40,301 bases of DNA, taken from Ga0074139 sp964515195 (GTDB lineage Bacteria; Bdellovibrionota; Bdellovibrionia; Bdellovibrionales; Bdellovibrionaceae). The stretch spans positions 1 to 40,301 of the forward strand of contig CAZETK010000028.1 of the NCBI GenBank assembly GCA_964515195.1. The letters run 5' to 3'. The notes under the pieces are model-generated. The model was not told where the DNA came from. It did no database searches and saw only the letters and a list, made by a program, of their open reading frames with translations. Made by a program: the position numbers and the translations under genes. Below, in pieces: positions 7,999 through 15,721 of this stretch (position 1 is the first letter of the stretch; the number at the start of each line of letters is the position of its first letter).

Positions 7999-8349
7999 TT
8001 GTCGCCGTTACCGATAAGGGGATTCAATATGACTCTCCTGTATGATATCCTGTCGGCGCAACCTCTTATTGACGAGGATACTTTCCATCCACAAAAGATC
8101 AAATTGGCGATGGCGTTCGGCGACAACCGACATTACAAAATCCAAGAAATCCATAAGAGACATTTTCTTCAAGCCGCAAAGTCAAGCAGGCTGAGTGCAG
8201 ATCAGGCCGAAGAAATTATCCAGGAAGTTCTGACTAATGTGGACAAAGTTATAAATCGAGTCTCCTCTACGCTCTATTCAGACTTTCCCAAAGCTGTAGC
8301 TGACTCAATTTTCTCTGGAATGAAAAAGCGAGCCAAAATATTCAGATAA
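7999..8349 (+). pseudogene. HipA-type kinase toxin, C-terminal fragment
   Basis: About the last 105-115 residues of a HipA-like protein kinase. The pattern LLYDILSA, then KLAMAFGDNRHYKIQEIHKR and a C-terminal helix series with DFPKAVADSIFSGM, is that of the HipA C-terminal domain, where the intact protein would be over 400 residues. The ATP-binding and catalytic parts are absent and no HipB gene lies beside it. The ATG at 8029 is inside the conserved TPLYD-like motif, so any start here is accidental. The 200 bases upstream are A+T-rich and hold nothing I can recognise. A decayed toxin. Confidence 0.75.
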
Positions 8350-8383
8350 GCAGATCAGATCGAATTTGATCTGAAGGCTGCTT
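8348..8383 (+). terminator. hairpin after the hipA fragment
   Basis: Imperfect hairpin: AAGCAG (8348-8353) with CTGCTT (8378-8383), and an inner CAGATC / GATCTG pair around a GAATTT loop. It starts at the hipA stop codon. There is no T-run, so it may be a weak terminator or a 3' stabilising structure. Confidence 0.35.
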
Positions 8384-8507
8384 AATTTCTAAGACCGCTC
8401 GCTCTTAGTCAGTCAGCCGGTGATAATGCTGTTGGAGCATTGATTCGCTCCGAGGGCTTTCCCTTTGTTCCTGTCCAATGAGTGCTCAGATAATTTATGT
8501 GTGTGGC

Positions 8508-9107
8508 TTAAACCACAGCGTAAAACTTGTTCCCAGCTAGAACCTGAATGAGGTTCGCGAGTTCGAGACCGCGCTTACCAAATCTGTTTGCAATCTTATA
8601 GATTATGGTCGGTTCATACCTGTAGTGAGTGAGATAATTATGAATAACTTCTGTGGTAAGGTGGCCAGGTTTTTTTTCAAAATACAAAACTTCAAACAAT
8701 GCGCGCTCTACAGTGTAGCATTTGAGTTTTACAGAATTTATTTTTAAGGCAATGGTATTGAAAATTTTATTAGTACGGTGAACGCTTATAAGGTCTGTGC
8801 TCTTGCGAAGCTTCGAATTTGTATCCACGTCAATATCGATGACGGATGGTTGATCTGTAGTTAATTTATAATGATATAGCAGCGTCTTTTTTGAGATTAT
8901 CGCACTTGGGTAGAACTTTTTAATGATCGAAAAAAAGGCCTGGTTGACTGGAACATCAGGAGTGGCATAGAAAGCCCGGCTTATTTTATCGATAGTGCCC
9001 GCTTCTACTGCTCGCTTAACAGCCATCTTTGAGCCAAAGATTCTTTCTAGCTCGGAATGTTTATAGATCCCTGTAGGGAGTTTGATTCCTCTAACTTTTC
9101 TCACCAT
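8508..9107 (-). CDS. AbiEi-type antitoxin (type IV toxin-antitoxin family)
   Basis: A 199-residue protein resembling AbiEi. The N-terminal winged-helix segment (GIYKHSELERIFGSKMAVKR ... ISRAFYATP) is followed by the AbiEi domain with SAIISKKTLLYHYKLT and VKLKCYTVERALFEVLYF. In known AbiE systems this protein represses its own promoter and counteracts AbiEii. Here its ATG lies inside the right-hand end of a long palindrome that contains the promoter, and it is 24 bases downstream of the full-length toxin frame, the reverse of the usual order. The message appears leaderless: the -10 box AATAAT ends 6 bases before the ATG and there is no Shine-Dalgarno. Confidence 0.82.
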   Translation of the reverse strand: MVRKVRGIKLPTGIYKHSELERIFGSKMAVKRAVEAGTIDKISRAFYATPDVPVNQAFFSIIKKFYPSAIISKKTLLYHYKLTTDQPSVIDIDVDTNSKLRKSTDLISVHRTNKIFNTIALKINSVKLKCYTVERALFEVLYFEKKPGHLTTEVIHNYLTHYRYEPTIIYKIANRFGKRGLELANLIQVLAGNKFYAVV

Positions 9108-9154
9108 ATTACTATTATTGCTAAAAATACCTTATTTAGCAATAATAGTAATAT
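9106..9154 (-). promoter_or_regulatory. 20-bp-arm palindromic operator over the abiEi promoter
   Basis: Perfect inverted repeat: arms 9106-9125 and 9135-9154 with a 9-base loop. On the minus strand, TTGCTA (9142-9137) in one arm and AATAAT (9119-9114) in the other form a promoter with a 17-base spacer; the ATG of abiEi begins 6 bases later and overlaps the arm end. The other side covers the final codons of the abiEii frame. It is likely the AbiEi operator, since AbiEi is known to bind inverted repeats in its promoter. A hairpin in read-through RNA from abiEii could also matter. Confidence 0.75.
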
Positions 9155-9902
9155 TTGTAAGATATTCATTAGTAATATCAAATAGTTGTGACAGATCGCC
9201 GGGGAGGCCAGTAGAGCCTTTATTGACCTTTTTCTGGGTATATTCTGACCAAGCCTCTTCTATTCGTTCGTTGATTCATTTGGGATCCAAGCAAAGAGTC
9301 ACATTTCTTTCTGCTGCGATTTTTTGAATTAGCTTAGCATCTACTTTTTGGTTGGCTCTTGTAATCCGATATAGATCATCAAAATCCTTCATTCGTGTAT
9401 TTCCACCAGCAAAGCGATGGCAGGCCGCAACTTTGTCAACAATGATATTTTCAAGACTTGCTGCTGTTACCTGAGAATTGGCGAGTTTTATCTTCTTACT
9501 ATGAGTTTTAACCGCGAACATCACGTCGATTCCAAAGGGGTTAGTTGAACCTTCTTCAGTTAGAAACTCCATCTGCACGGCGAGGCCTGATTTTTCATGT
9601 GTTTCAACGGCATGATGAGATTTGACCAAGAATGTACAGCCTTTTGTTTGAACGCTTGAAAAATCCCTTAAGACTTGTCCAATCTCAATCTTTATATCCG
9701 TAGCAAAATCGACGTCCACGGTAGATCTTGGTGTATTGATGTAGTGCCAGAGAAGATTTCCGCCTTTAAAAATATATCGATCTGGCGCAACAGATTGAAG
9801 GCCCTCTACGAATTGAATGATTACGAAACGAGTCATGGCTCTTGGGCCGTTCTCACCAGTTTCTATTTTCCATTTCGCGAAATTCTTTTTAAATGTTCCC
9901 AT
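9132..9902 (-). pseudogene. AbiEii-type nucleotidyltransferase toxin with an in-frame TGA
   Basis: The frame from the ATG at 9902 encodes 208 residues to a TGA at 9276-9278, then continues without another stop for 47 codons to TAA at 9132. The first part has the AbiEii nucleotidyltransferase motif (FKGGNLLWHY then RSTVDVDFATD) and the C-terminal LENIIVDKVAACHRF segment. The part after the TGA (INERIEEAWSEYTQKK ... LPGDLSQLFDITNEYL) looks like the normal AbiEii C-terminus, where a Trp codon would be expected at or near the TGA. So this is a single nonsense mutation, a sequencing error or readthrough; the 208-residue product may be inactive. The ATG overlaps the stop of yggU (TAATG), so it is coupled to a housekeeping gene. 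Confidence 0.75.
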
Positions 9903-10186
9903 TATAGCCCTAGCCTCTTTGCGACTTCCGCAAGCTCCAGGCCCGCAATGCTTACGACTTTTTGCCTCTGAGTCTGGCCGCGTACGATTTCTAACGACCT
10001 TTTATTGGTTCCTAATTTTTTAGCCAGAAATTCGATCAGAGCTTCGTTGGCTTTGCCTTCGACGGGGGGTGCTTTTATTCGGATCTTGAGGGCGTCTCCA
10101 TGGGGTCCCACGATTTCAGATTTAGAGGCGCCGGGTTGACAGTAGACGGACAGCCAAAGCGTTCCATCTTTTTGTTCCGTGATCAT
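9902..10186 (-). CDS. yggU: YggU/DUF167 family protein
   Basis: A 94-residue DUF167 protein: QPGASKSEIVG, then LKIRIKAPPVEGKANEALIE, then SLEIVRGQTQRQKVVSIAG, the hallmark pattern of the family. Biochemical function is not established. It is the distal member of the maf-yggS-proC-divIVA-yggU minus-strand operon, a common arrangement with yggS and proC. Its stop codon overlaps the start of the abiEii frame by one base. Confidence 0.9.
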   Translation of the reverse strand: MITEQKDGTLWLSVYCQPGASKSEIVGPHGDALKIRIKAPPVEGKANEALIEFLAKKLGTNKRSLEIVRGQTQRQKVVSIAGLELAEVAKRLGL

Positions 10187-10198
10187 GATTCTTTCTTA

Positions 10199-10720
10199 TT
10201 AAAGATGACTTTCTTCATCCCGATCGTAACCATTTTCGGAAGTCAAAGAGCTGGGTACGGCGGGGTTCTGAACAAGGCGGCTGTTCTGATTCATCAACTC
10301 CAGATGGGATTGAACCAAGGCTTTCAGCTGCGTTTCAAACTGAATTCGTTGTTTCTTTAAGTCTGTGATCTCTTCATAGGTGCGCCCTAAAGAGTCCCGC
10401 GCATCACGCGTGATCAACTCGGCCCGGGTCTTGGCATCGGTGATCACCATCTTGGCTTCGCGCTCGGCGTCCACGCGGATTTTTTCGGCCATTTGCCCTG
10501 CGGTGGCAATGGTGTCTTTAAGAATTTTGTCACGCTCTTTGTATTCAAAAAGTTGATACTCTTTTTCTTTCAAGGCTTCACGAAGTTTATTGCGTTCAGC
10601 GATCAGTTCTTCAACTTGCGCGGACAACATATAAAGGAAGTCGGTGACCTCTTGCAGGTCATATCCCATCATGCGCTTGGTAAAAAGTTTTTGGGAAATC
10701 TCCAGCGGAGTCAGGTGCAT
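10199..10720 (-). CDS. divIVA: DivIVA-domain protein
   Basis: About 173 residues. Starts MHLTPLEISQKLFTKRMMGY, the DivIVA N-terminal motif that binds curved membrane, followed by a long coiled coil (about residues 25-150) and a polar tail. I choose the ATG at 10720 because AAGGAGG lies 6 bases upstream; the frame stays open 11 more codons. DivIVA proteins mark cell poles or division sites. It lies in the yggS-proC-yggU cluster, as in many bacteria where DivIVA sits near YggS/YlmE and YggT-type genes. In a Bdellovibrio-like cell it could influence filament division. Confidence 0.88.
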   Translation of the reverse strand: MHLTPLEISQKLFTKRMMGYDLQEVTDFLYMLSAQVEELIAERNKLREALKEKEYQLFEYKERDKILKDTIATAGQMAEKIRVDAEREAKMVITDAKTRAELITRDARDSLGRTYEEITDLKKQRIQFETQLKALVQSHLELMNQNSRLVQNPAVPSSLTSENGYDRDEESHL

Positions 10721-10777
10721 CGATTCCTCCTTGAATCGGGGTCCAGCCTTCATTCTATGGGCCGGACTCGACTTCGA

Positions 10778-11617
10778 TCAAGTGGATTTCATTTGCCTGT
10801 TGATTTCCTTGTTCCTGAGATCGGCTTTCTCAAAACTAATCCGTAAAGCTCGCTCAACCTCGAGCTCTCGCATGGACTCAAGTCCAGCGGCGGTGACTCC
10901 TTTTTTAGAAGTCACTTTGCCTTGCAGCTCTTCTAGACTTTGGTCAGCATGCTGGCTGGCCATCAAAACCGCGCCCAGAAAGATTTCCTGAGTCAGGCGC
11001 CTGGCACTGGTCGAATCAAAACCATGTTCTTCAATCCAATCTTGCCAGTACATCATCAACTCATACACAAAGCCCGTTCCTGAAGAAGAGGCGATCATAA
11101 AGGACTCAAACTGTTCTTCGGTGTCGATATGATAAATGGAACCTAAACAAGAGAAAAAATCATCGACAAGATCTCGTAAGCCCACGTCCTTGGGGTCGTT
11201 GACCAGACAACCCAGAGATCCCTTTTGAATCAAAGTAGGAGTGTTAGGCATTAAGCGAATAAGTCGGCTTTGTGGTAAGAGCTTGCTAAGAGTTTCCATT
11301 CGGATTCCCGCTGCCAGGCTGATTACAATCTGTCGATCGGTAAAGAGGCTTGCGATCGGCTCGACGGCGGCTGCCATGTCTTGAGGTTTAACCGCTAAGA
11401 CTACGATATTACAATTTTCAACAAGGTCTTCGTTATTAGAACAGACTTGAATATGAAAAAGATCACGAAGTTTTTGAGGTTTTTGACTAGTGCGAGAGCT
11501 GACAAAGATTCGGCTGGGCGAAATTTTCCCGGATTGCACCATGCCTTTAATCATAGCTTGAGCCATATTGCCGGCCCCGATAAATCCGATTTTCAAATGA
11601 GGCTGTAGTGTCACCAT
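10778..11617 (-). CDS. proC: pyrroline-5-carboxylate reductase
   Basis: Last step of proline synthesis: reduces delta-1-pyrroline-5-carboxylate with NAD(P)H. The N-terminal IGFIGAGNMAQAMIKGM is the dinucleotide fold. RLMPNTPTLIQKG and the C-terminal VTSKKGVTAAGLESM are family signatures. 279 residues is normal. The usual SGSGPAY-like segment reads SSSGTGFVYE, a mild variation. The ATG shares one base with the stop of yggS (TGATG), so they are translationally coupled. Confidence 0.93.
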   Translation of the reverse strand: MVTLQPHLKIGFIGAGNMAQAMIKGMVQSGKISPSRIFVSSRTSQKPQKLRDLFHIQVCSNNEDLVENCNIVVLAVKPQDMAAAVEPIASLFTDRQIVISLAAGIRMETLSKLLPQSRLIRLMPNTPTLIQKGSLGCLVNDPKDVGLRDLVDDFFSCLGSIYHIDTEEQFESFMIASSSGTGFVYELMMYWQDWIEEHGFDSTSARRLTQEIFLGAVLMASQHADQSLEELQGKVTSKKGVTAAGLESMRELEVERALRISFEKADLRNKEINRQMKST

Positions 11618-12267
11618 CAGTAATTCCTTTCACCGAATACCGCTGTTCCCACTCGGATCATGGTGGCGCCACAAGCGATGGCGTCTTCCCAATCCGAAGT
11701 GGTTCCCATGGACAATTCCTTAAGTCCCAACTCGCGAGCCAAATCTCGCAGCTGTTCAAAATAAATTTTTGAATTTCCCAAGGGCGGAAGCGTCATTAGC
11801 CCTTGAATGTCGACGTGCTTCAGTTCCTGATAGCTTTTCCAGTTACTTCGAAGTTCCTCAGCGGATTGCCCCGACTTCGTGAGTTCGTGTGATAAATTAA
11901 GCTGCAACAAAATGGGTTGAGTTTTGTTAAGCTTGGCGGCTCTTTTGTCGATGTCCTGAGCTGTTTTCAAAGAGTCGACAGAGTGAATCAAGGCAAAGGC
12001 GCCCAGAATTTTATTGATCTTATTGGTTTGAACCGGGCCTATTAAATGCCATCTGATATCCGGGAATTGCAGGGCGGATTGTTTTTCTAAAGCTTCTTGA
12101 ACGTAATTTTCTCCGAAGTCCAATTGCCCTTGGCGATGGGCTTCGTGAATTTTAGCAAGAGGTTGCTTTTTAGACACGGCAATCAGTTTGACCGAAGCGG
12201 GATCCCGGTCATACCGAAGACAGACTTTTTGCATTCGTTTTAAAAATTCGTCCAGTTGAAGGCTCAT
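11617..12267 (-). CDS. yggS: YggS family pyridoxal phosphate homeostasis protein
   Basis: A 216-residue PLP-binding single-domain barrel. LIAVSKKQPLAKI contains the PLP lysine; DFGENYVQE, WHLIGPVQTNK and SMGTTSDWEDAI are the family signatures. It buffers pyridoxal phosphate and affects amino-acid pools. It overlaps maf by 4 bases upstream and proC by 1 base downstream. Confidence 0.93.
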   Translation of the reverse strand: MSLQLDEFLKRMQKVCLRYDRDPASVKLIAVSKKQPLAKIHEAHRQGQLDFGENYVQEALEKQSALQFPDIRWHLIGPVQTNKINKILGAFALIHSVDSLKTAQDIDKRAAKLNKTQPILLQLNLSHELTKSGQSAEELRSNWKSYQELKHVDIQGLMTLPPLGNSKIYFEQLRDLARELGLKELSMGTTSDWEDAIACGATMIRVGTAVFGERNY

Positions 12268-12857
12268 GGGTGGACCTTCCAGCCTTTGGCTTTGAAGGTT
12301 TCCACAACTTTTTCAACAGGCAGTCCCACGACATTGGTCCAGGAGCCCGATGTCCTGCGCACAAGTTTAGAACCTAGACCTTGGATTGCGTAGCCACCGG
12401 CTTTATCGAAGGGTTCTCCAGTTTTCACATAGTCCAGAATTTGCTGGTCTGTGAGTTCGTAAAACTCAATTAGAGTTGTCTCAAGTAGAGACACGCTTTC
12501 TTGTTTTGTGGATTCAATGATGTGAACCGCCGTCTTCACCTCATGAAAACAGCCTGATAAAAGTTTAAGAAATGCAATGGCTTGCCTCTCATCAGCGGGT
12601 TTTCCCAAGGCTTCTCCGTGAACGATGACTTCAGTGTCGGCTCCTAAGACGATGAATGGGTCTTTATGAATCTTGATATAATCCTGGTAAACAGCCTCGG
12701 CCTTTCGTCGAGCCAGATCACGAAGTTGATCATCAATATTCAATTTTTCCTGAAGTTTTTCCGATATTTGAGAGGGGTGAACCAAGCAGGAAAATCCCGC
12801 ATCTTTGAGAAGTTGGCGACGACGAGGAGAAGCTGAAGCAAGCACCAATTGGTACAT
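12264..12857 (-). CDS. maf: Maf family nucleotide pyrophosphatase
   Basis: 197 residues. LASASPRRRQLLKDAGF at the N-terminus, VLGADTEVIVHGEALGKP in the middle and KAGGYAIQGLGSKLV are the three Maf motifs. It hydrolyses noncanonical or modified NTPs and has been linked to septum control. GGAG lies 4 bases before the ATG. It is first in the minus-strand operon and divergent from tadC with 28 bases between starts, so the two promoters must lie in or beside coding sequence. Confidence 0.92.
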   Translation of the reverse strand: MYQLVLASASPRRRQLLKDAGFSCLVHPSQISEKLQEKLNIDDQLRDLARRKAEAVYQDYIKIHKDPFIVLGADTEVIVHGEALGKPADERQAIAFLKLLSGCFHEVKTAVHIIESTKQESVSLLETTLIEFYELTDQQILDYVKTGEPFDKAGGYAIQGLGSKLVRRTSGSWTNVVGLPVEKVVETFKAKGWKVHP

Positions 12858-12885
12858 AACTCCAATTGAACATAAAGAGGGGCGA

Positions 12886-13794
12886 ATGGGAAGCGCAGAA
12901 TGGATTCTAATTTTAGGTTTGGTCTTTGCGGGCCTTGCGGTCTATTTGTTTTTAAGTGCCATCCTGGCCGGTAATGCCGATAAACAACAATTAAGCTGGG
13001 CCAACAGCTCTGAGCCGACTCGCTCGAATAATGGAATCATTAATTTTTCCAGGCCCTTAATTCACCAATTCACTTTGCAGCACGCCATGCGTATTCACAG
13101 TGAAGGTTATCGAAAAAAAATCAGTCACAGGATCAAAACTGCTGGTCTTTCCAAAGAGCTGAATGTGGATGAGTTTATCGGAATGCAAATTTTGTGGGCG
13201 ATTTTCTTTCCGGCCTTCTTTGCCGTTATGAATTTCGCACTGGAAATGGGCATTCCTTACTTCATCCTCGTCTTGATTATGCCAGCTGGTTACTATTTGC
13301 CGATCATGCATGCATCAGCCATGAAGAAAAAGCGAGAACTCAGTGTTCGTTCGGATATGCCGTTTTATATCGATCTCTTGGCCCTTTCGGTGGAAGCCGG
13401 TCTGGACTTGTTTCAGGCGATTCAAAAAATCGTGGATAAAGCGGAAGGTACCGACAGCGTCTTGGCCGACGAGCTTAGCATTGTGTTGAAAGATGTGCAG
13501 ATCGGCTCCTCGAAAGAGCAAGCGTTGAAGGAGCTGGCCGAGCGACTGGATATGTCGGAAATGACAAGCTTTGTAGCGGTTTTGATTGATGCGGGAAAGT
13601 CGGGAGCGCCGATATCGAAGGTTCTTCAAGATCAAAGCAATCAGATGCGTCTTGAGCGTTTTGTCAGAGCCGAAAAAGCGGGGGCAAAAGCGTCCCAGGC
13701 CATGCTGATTCCGATGGTGCTACTGATCGTGCCAGCGGTTTTGATCATGGTTCTAAGTCCGGTGATTTTAAGTTTTTATTACGGGAACAAGTGA
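12886..13794 (+). CDS. tadC: TadC-like type II secretion F-domain membrane protein
   Basis: About 302 residues from the ATG at 12886 (GAGGGG upstream). One N-terminal transmembrane helix, a pair near residues 105-145, then the T2SSF domain (MPFYIDLLALSVEAGLDLFQAI ... GKSGAPISKVL) and a C-terminal helix. This is the TadC/GspF fold that forms the inner-membrane platform of Tad/Flp pili. No tadA, tadB or pilin is in the window, so it may work with components elsewhere. It begins the operon that continues with DUF192 and the FHA genes. Confidence 0.87.
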   Translation: MGSAEWILILGLVFAGLAVYLFLSAILAGNADKQQLSWANSSEPTRSNNGIINFSRPLIHQFTLQHAMRIHSEGYRKKISHRIKTAGLSKELNVDEFIGMQILWAIFFPAFFAVMNFALEMGIPYFILVLIMPAGYYLPIMHASAMKKKRELSVRSDMPFYIDLLALSVEAGLDLFQAIQKIVDKAEGTDSVLADELSIVLKDVQIGSSKEQALKELAERLDMSEMTSFVAVLIDAGKSGAPISKVLQDQSNQMRLERFVRAEKAGAKASQAMLIPMVLLIVPAVLIMVLSPVILSFYYGNK

Positions 13795-14138
13795 TGACAT
13801 TGAAGAAAGCGGGAGTGGGTACAGTTTTATTTTCCAATCTTGAAAAGGCCGATAGCTTTTTTCCACGCTTGATTGGATTGATCAAATATCCCAGCCTGGG
13901 GGAAGACCAGGCTTTGTGGATCACTCGGGCTAACTCCATTCACACTTTTTTTATGAGATTTGCGATTGATTGCGTTTTTGTGGATTCCAAAGGCCAAGTG
14001 AAGAAAATTTATCATCATGTACAGCCTTGGAGATGCACCATGCCGGTGTGGGGAGCCCGCGATGTTATTGAAATGGCAGCCGGGCAGGCCCGAAGAAAAG
14101 AAATTGCCGAAGGGGATATTCTAGAATGTGGGCTTTAA
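13794..14138 (+). CDS. DUF192 family protein
   Basis: A 114-residue DUF192 protein: PRLIGLIKYPSL, then ITRANSIHTFFMRFAIDCVF and VIEMAAGQA, all family signatures. Function unknown; no signal peptide is seen here although many members are exported. The ATG at 13794 shares one base with the tadC stop (TGATG). The frame could also begin at the GTG three bases earlier. DUF192 genes next to Tad genes are a repeated association, which hints at a role in pilus assembly. Confidence 0.88.
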   Translation: MTLKKAGVGTVLFSNLEKADSFFPRLIGLIKYPSLGEDQALWITRANSIHTFFMRFAIDCVFVDSKGQVKKIYHHVQPWRCTMPVWGARDVIEMAAGQARRKEIAEGDILECGL

Positions 14139-15721
14139 GAGCGCTCAATGGAGCCTTAGCTGGAAAGGTTTTTAACCTGAAGAGTGGAAAGAACCTCTTG
14201 GGGCGATCTGCACATTGCGATATTCAAATCGCCAGCAACGGGATTTCAAAAGAGCATTGTGAAGTCCACGTTTATCCGGACAAGATTCTTTTAGTGGATC
14301 TTAAGTCGAGCAATGGCACTTACTTGAATGGTGTTAAAATTCAAAATGCGACTATGCGAATGGGCGACAAGATGAATGCCCATGATATTATCTTTGATTT
14401 GGTGCCAGCCCAAGAAAAAAGAATCGTTCAAAAAATGGTTCAAGTTCCCGTTCCTATGGGGGCAGCCGCTCCAGCTATGCAGCCGGGGGATTTTGCCGCA
14501 GAAGGAATGGCTTTTCAGACGACGGGTACCCCAGTGAAGCCAACACCGATGGTTCAACAAAATGCGATTGAACGATTATGGGTTCAAGCCCAAGACTTCA
14601 TCGAAAGGGTGGCTCTGCCGGGTGTTTACAAGCTGCCAGAGTGGTTTGAGTTCCGTTGGGTCCTGGGTGGCTTTGTCATATTATTTGTTTTTGTGGTGAC
14701 ACTTCTGGCGATGATCCCCACTTTCCAAAGCGCAAAAGAAAGTGTCATGGGCGAAAGCCGTCGAAGGGCCCTATCAACAGCTCGTCATCTGGCCGAGCTC
14801 AACCAAAAAGTTCTGCTCGAGGGGCAGTTTGGAGCCCTCAGCACCCATTCAGCCGAACTCGAAGAAGGCATTAAGGATGTTTTCATTATTCAGAAATCCG
14901 ATGGAATGATTTTGGCGCCTCCTTCAAGGGCAGGGCGTACCTCTGATGTTCCGTTTGTTCACAAAGTGCGAACCGAAGATCGTCCGATTTCGGCAGAGTT
15001 GAGTGGAAGTCAGGTCGGGGCCAGTGCGCCCATTGGGCAATTTGATCCGGCCACGGGACTTCCCAGTGTGAAAGCCTATGCCGTCGTGATTTATGATGTC
15101 AGCGACATGATATTGGGTAGCAATCGTGCGATCAGTCTATTTATGCAAATTCTTGTCATTGCTGCCGGCGTGGGGGCCCTGCTTTTCTTCTTCTTGGTGA
15201 AAGTCGTTGAAAAGCCTGTGCGAGAGCTGAATGAGCATCTCGACAATGCCATGCGAGAGCGACGTGATAATATCACCATGAAATACCTTTATCCTGATCT
15301 TCAGGCCCTTGTCGGAAATATTAACTCGCTGTTGTCCCGATCTTTGAGTCCCGAAATGACAGAAATGCCCATGACATCCGCGCCGGATCGACAACAGGAA
15401 GCGCAGAATCTAGTTTCTATGGCGGGAATTCCAGCCTTAACAATTGGGTCAGATCAAGTGATCTGGAATATGAATGAAGCTTTTCAAAGATTAATGGGGC
15501 AAGATGTGACCGGACAGAGTTATAAAATGATTCCAGATACATCGCTTCAGCAAAATATTGATGGCTTGATCGAGAAGGCCCAGCAACATCCCTATTCCAC
15601 CCACTTTGATACTTTGGAGTTTTCTGGACATCCCTGTCATGTGCAGCTTTTGGCTTTTCACACGCAAGGACATATTGATTACTACTTTGTCAGCATTACG
15701 CCTGTGGGGGGTGACGATTGA
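14126..15721 (+). CDS. FHA-domain membrane sensor protein with PAS-like C-terminus
   Basis: 531 residues. FHA domain at about 1-95 (LLGRSAHCDI, ISKEHCEV, LKSSNGTYLNG: the key Gly-Arg, Ser-His and Asn-Gly are all present). A Pro/Ala-rich linker (105-145), TM1 at about 179-198, a periplasmic domain of about 135 residues, TM2 at 336-358, a HAMP-like helical linker, and a PAS-like region from about 425 (ALTIGSDQVIWNMNEAFQRL). The FHA domain reads phospho-threonine. This looks like a chemoreceptor or histidine kinase with an FHA head and no output domain. It overlaps the DUF192 gene by 13 bases. Confidence 0.82.
   Translation: MWALRALNGALAGKVFNLKSGKNLLGRSAHCDIQIASNGISKEHCEVHVYPDKILLVDLKSSNGTYLNGVKIQNATMRMGDKMNAHDIIFDLVPAQEKRIVQKMVQVPVPMGAAAPAMQPGDFAAEGMAFQTTGTPVKPTPMVQQNAIERLWVQAQDFIERVALPGVYKLPEWFEFRWVLGGFVILFVFVVTLLAMIPTFQSAKESVMGESRRRALSTARHLAELNQKVLLEGQFGALSTHSAELEEGIKDVFIIQKSDGMILAPPSRAGRTSDVPFVHKVRTEDRPISAELSGSQVGASAPIGQFDPATGLPSVKAYAVVIYDVSDMILGSNRAISLFMQILVIAAGVGALLFFFLVKVVEKPVRELNEHLDNAMRERRDNITMKYLYPDLQALVGNINSLLSRSLSPEMTEMPMTSAPDRQQEAQNLVSMAGIPALTIGSDQVIWNMNEAFQRLMGQDVTGQSYKMIPDTSLQQNIDGLIEKAQQHPYSTHFDTLEFSGHPCHVQLLAFHTQGHIDYYFVSITPVGGDD

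Noticed and set aside
8384..8507. Possible tRNA-like stems between the hipA fragment and abiEi
   Set aside because: No cloverleaf, no T-loop consensus; nothing supported in this stretch.
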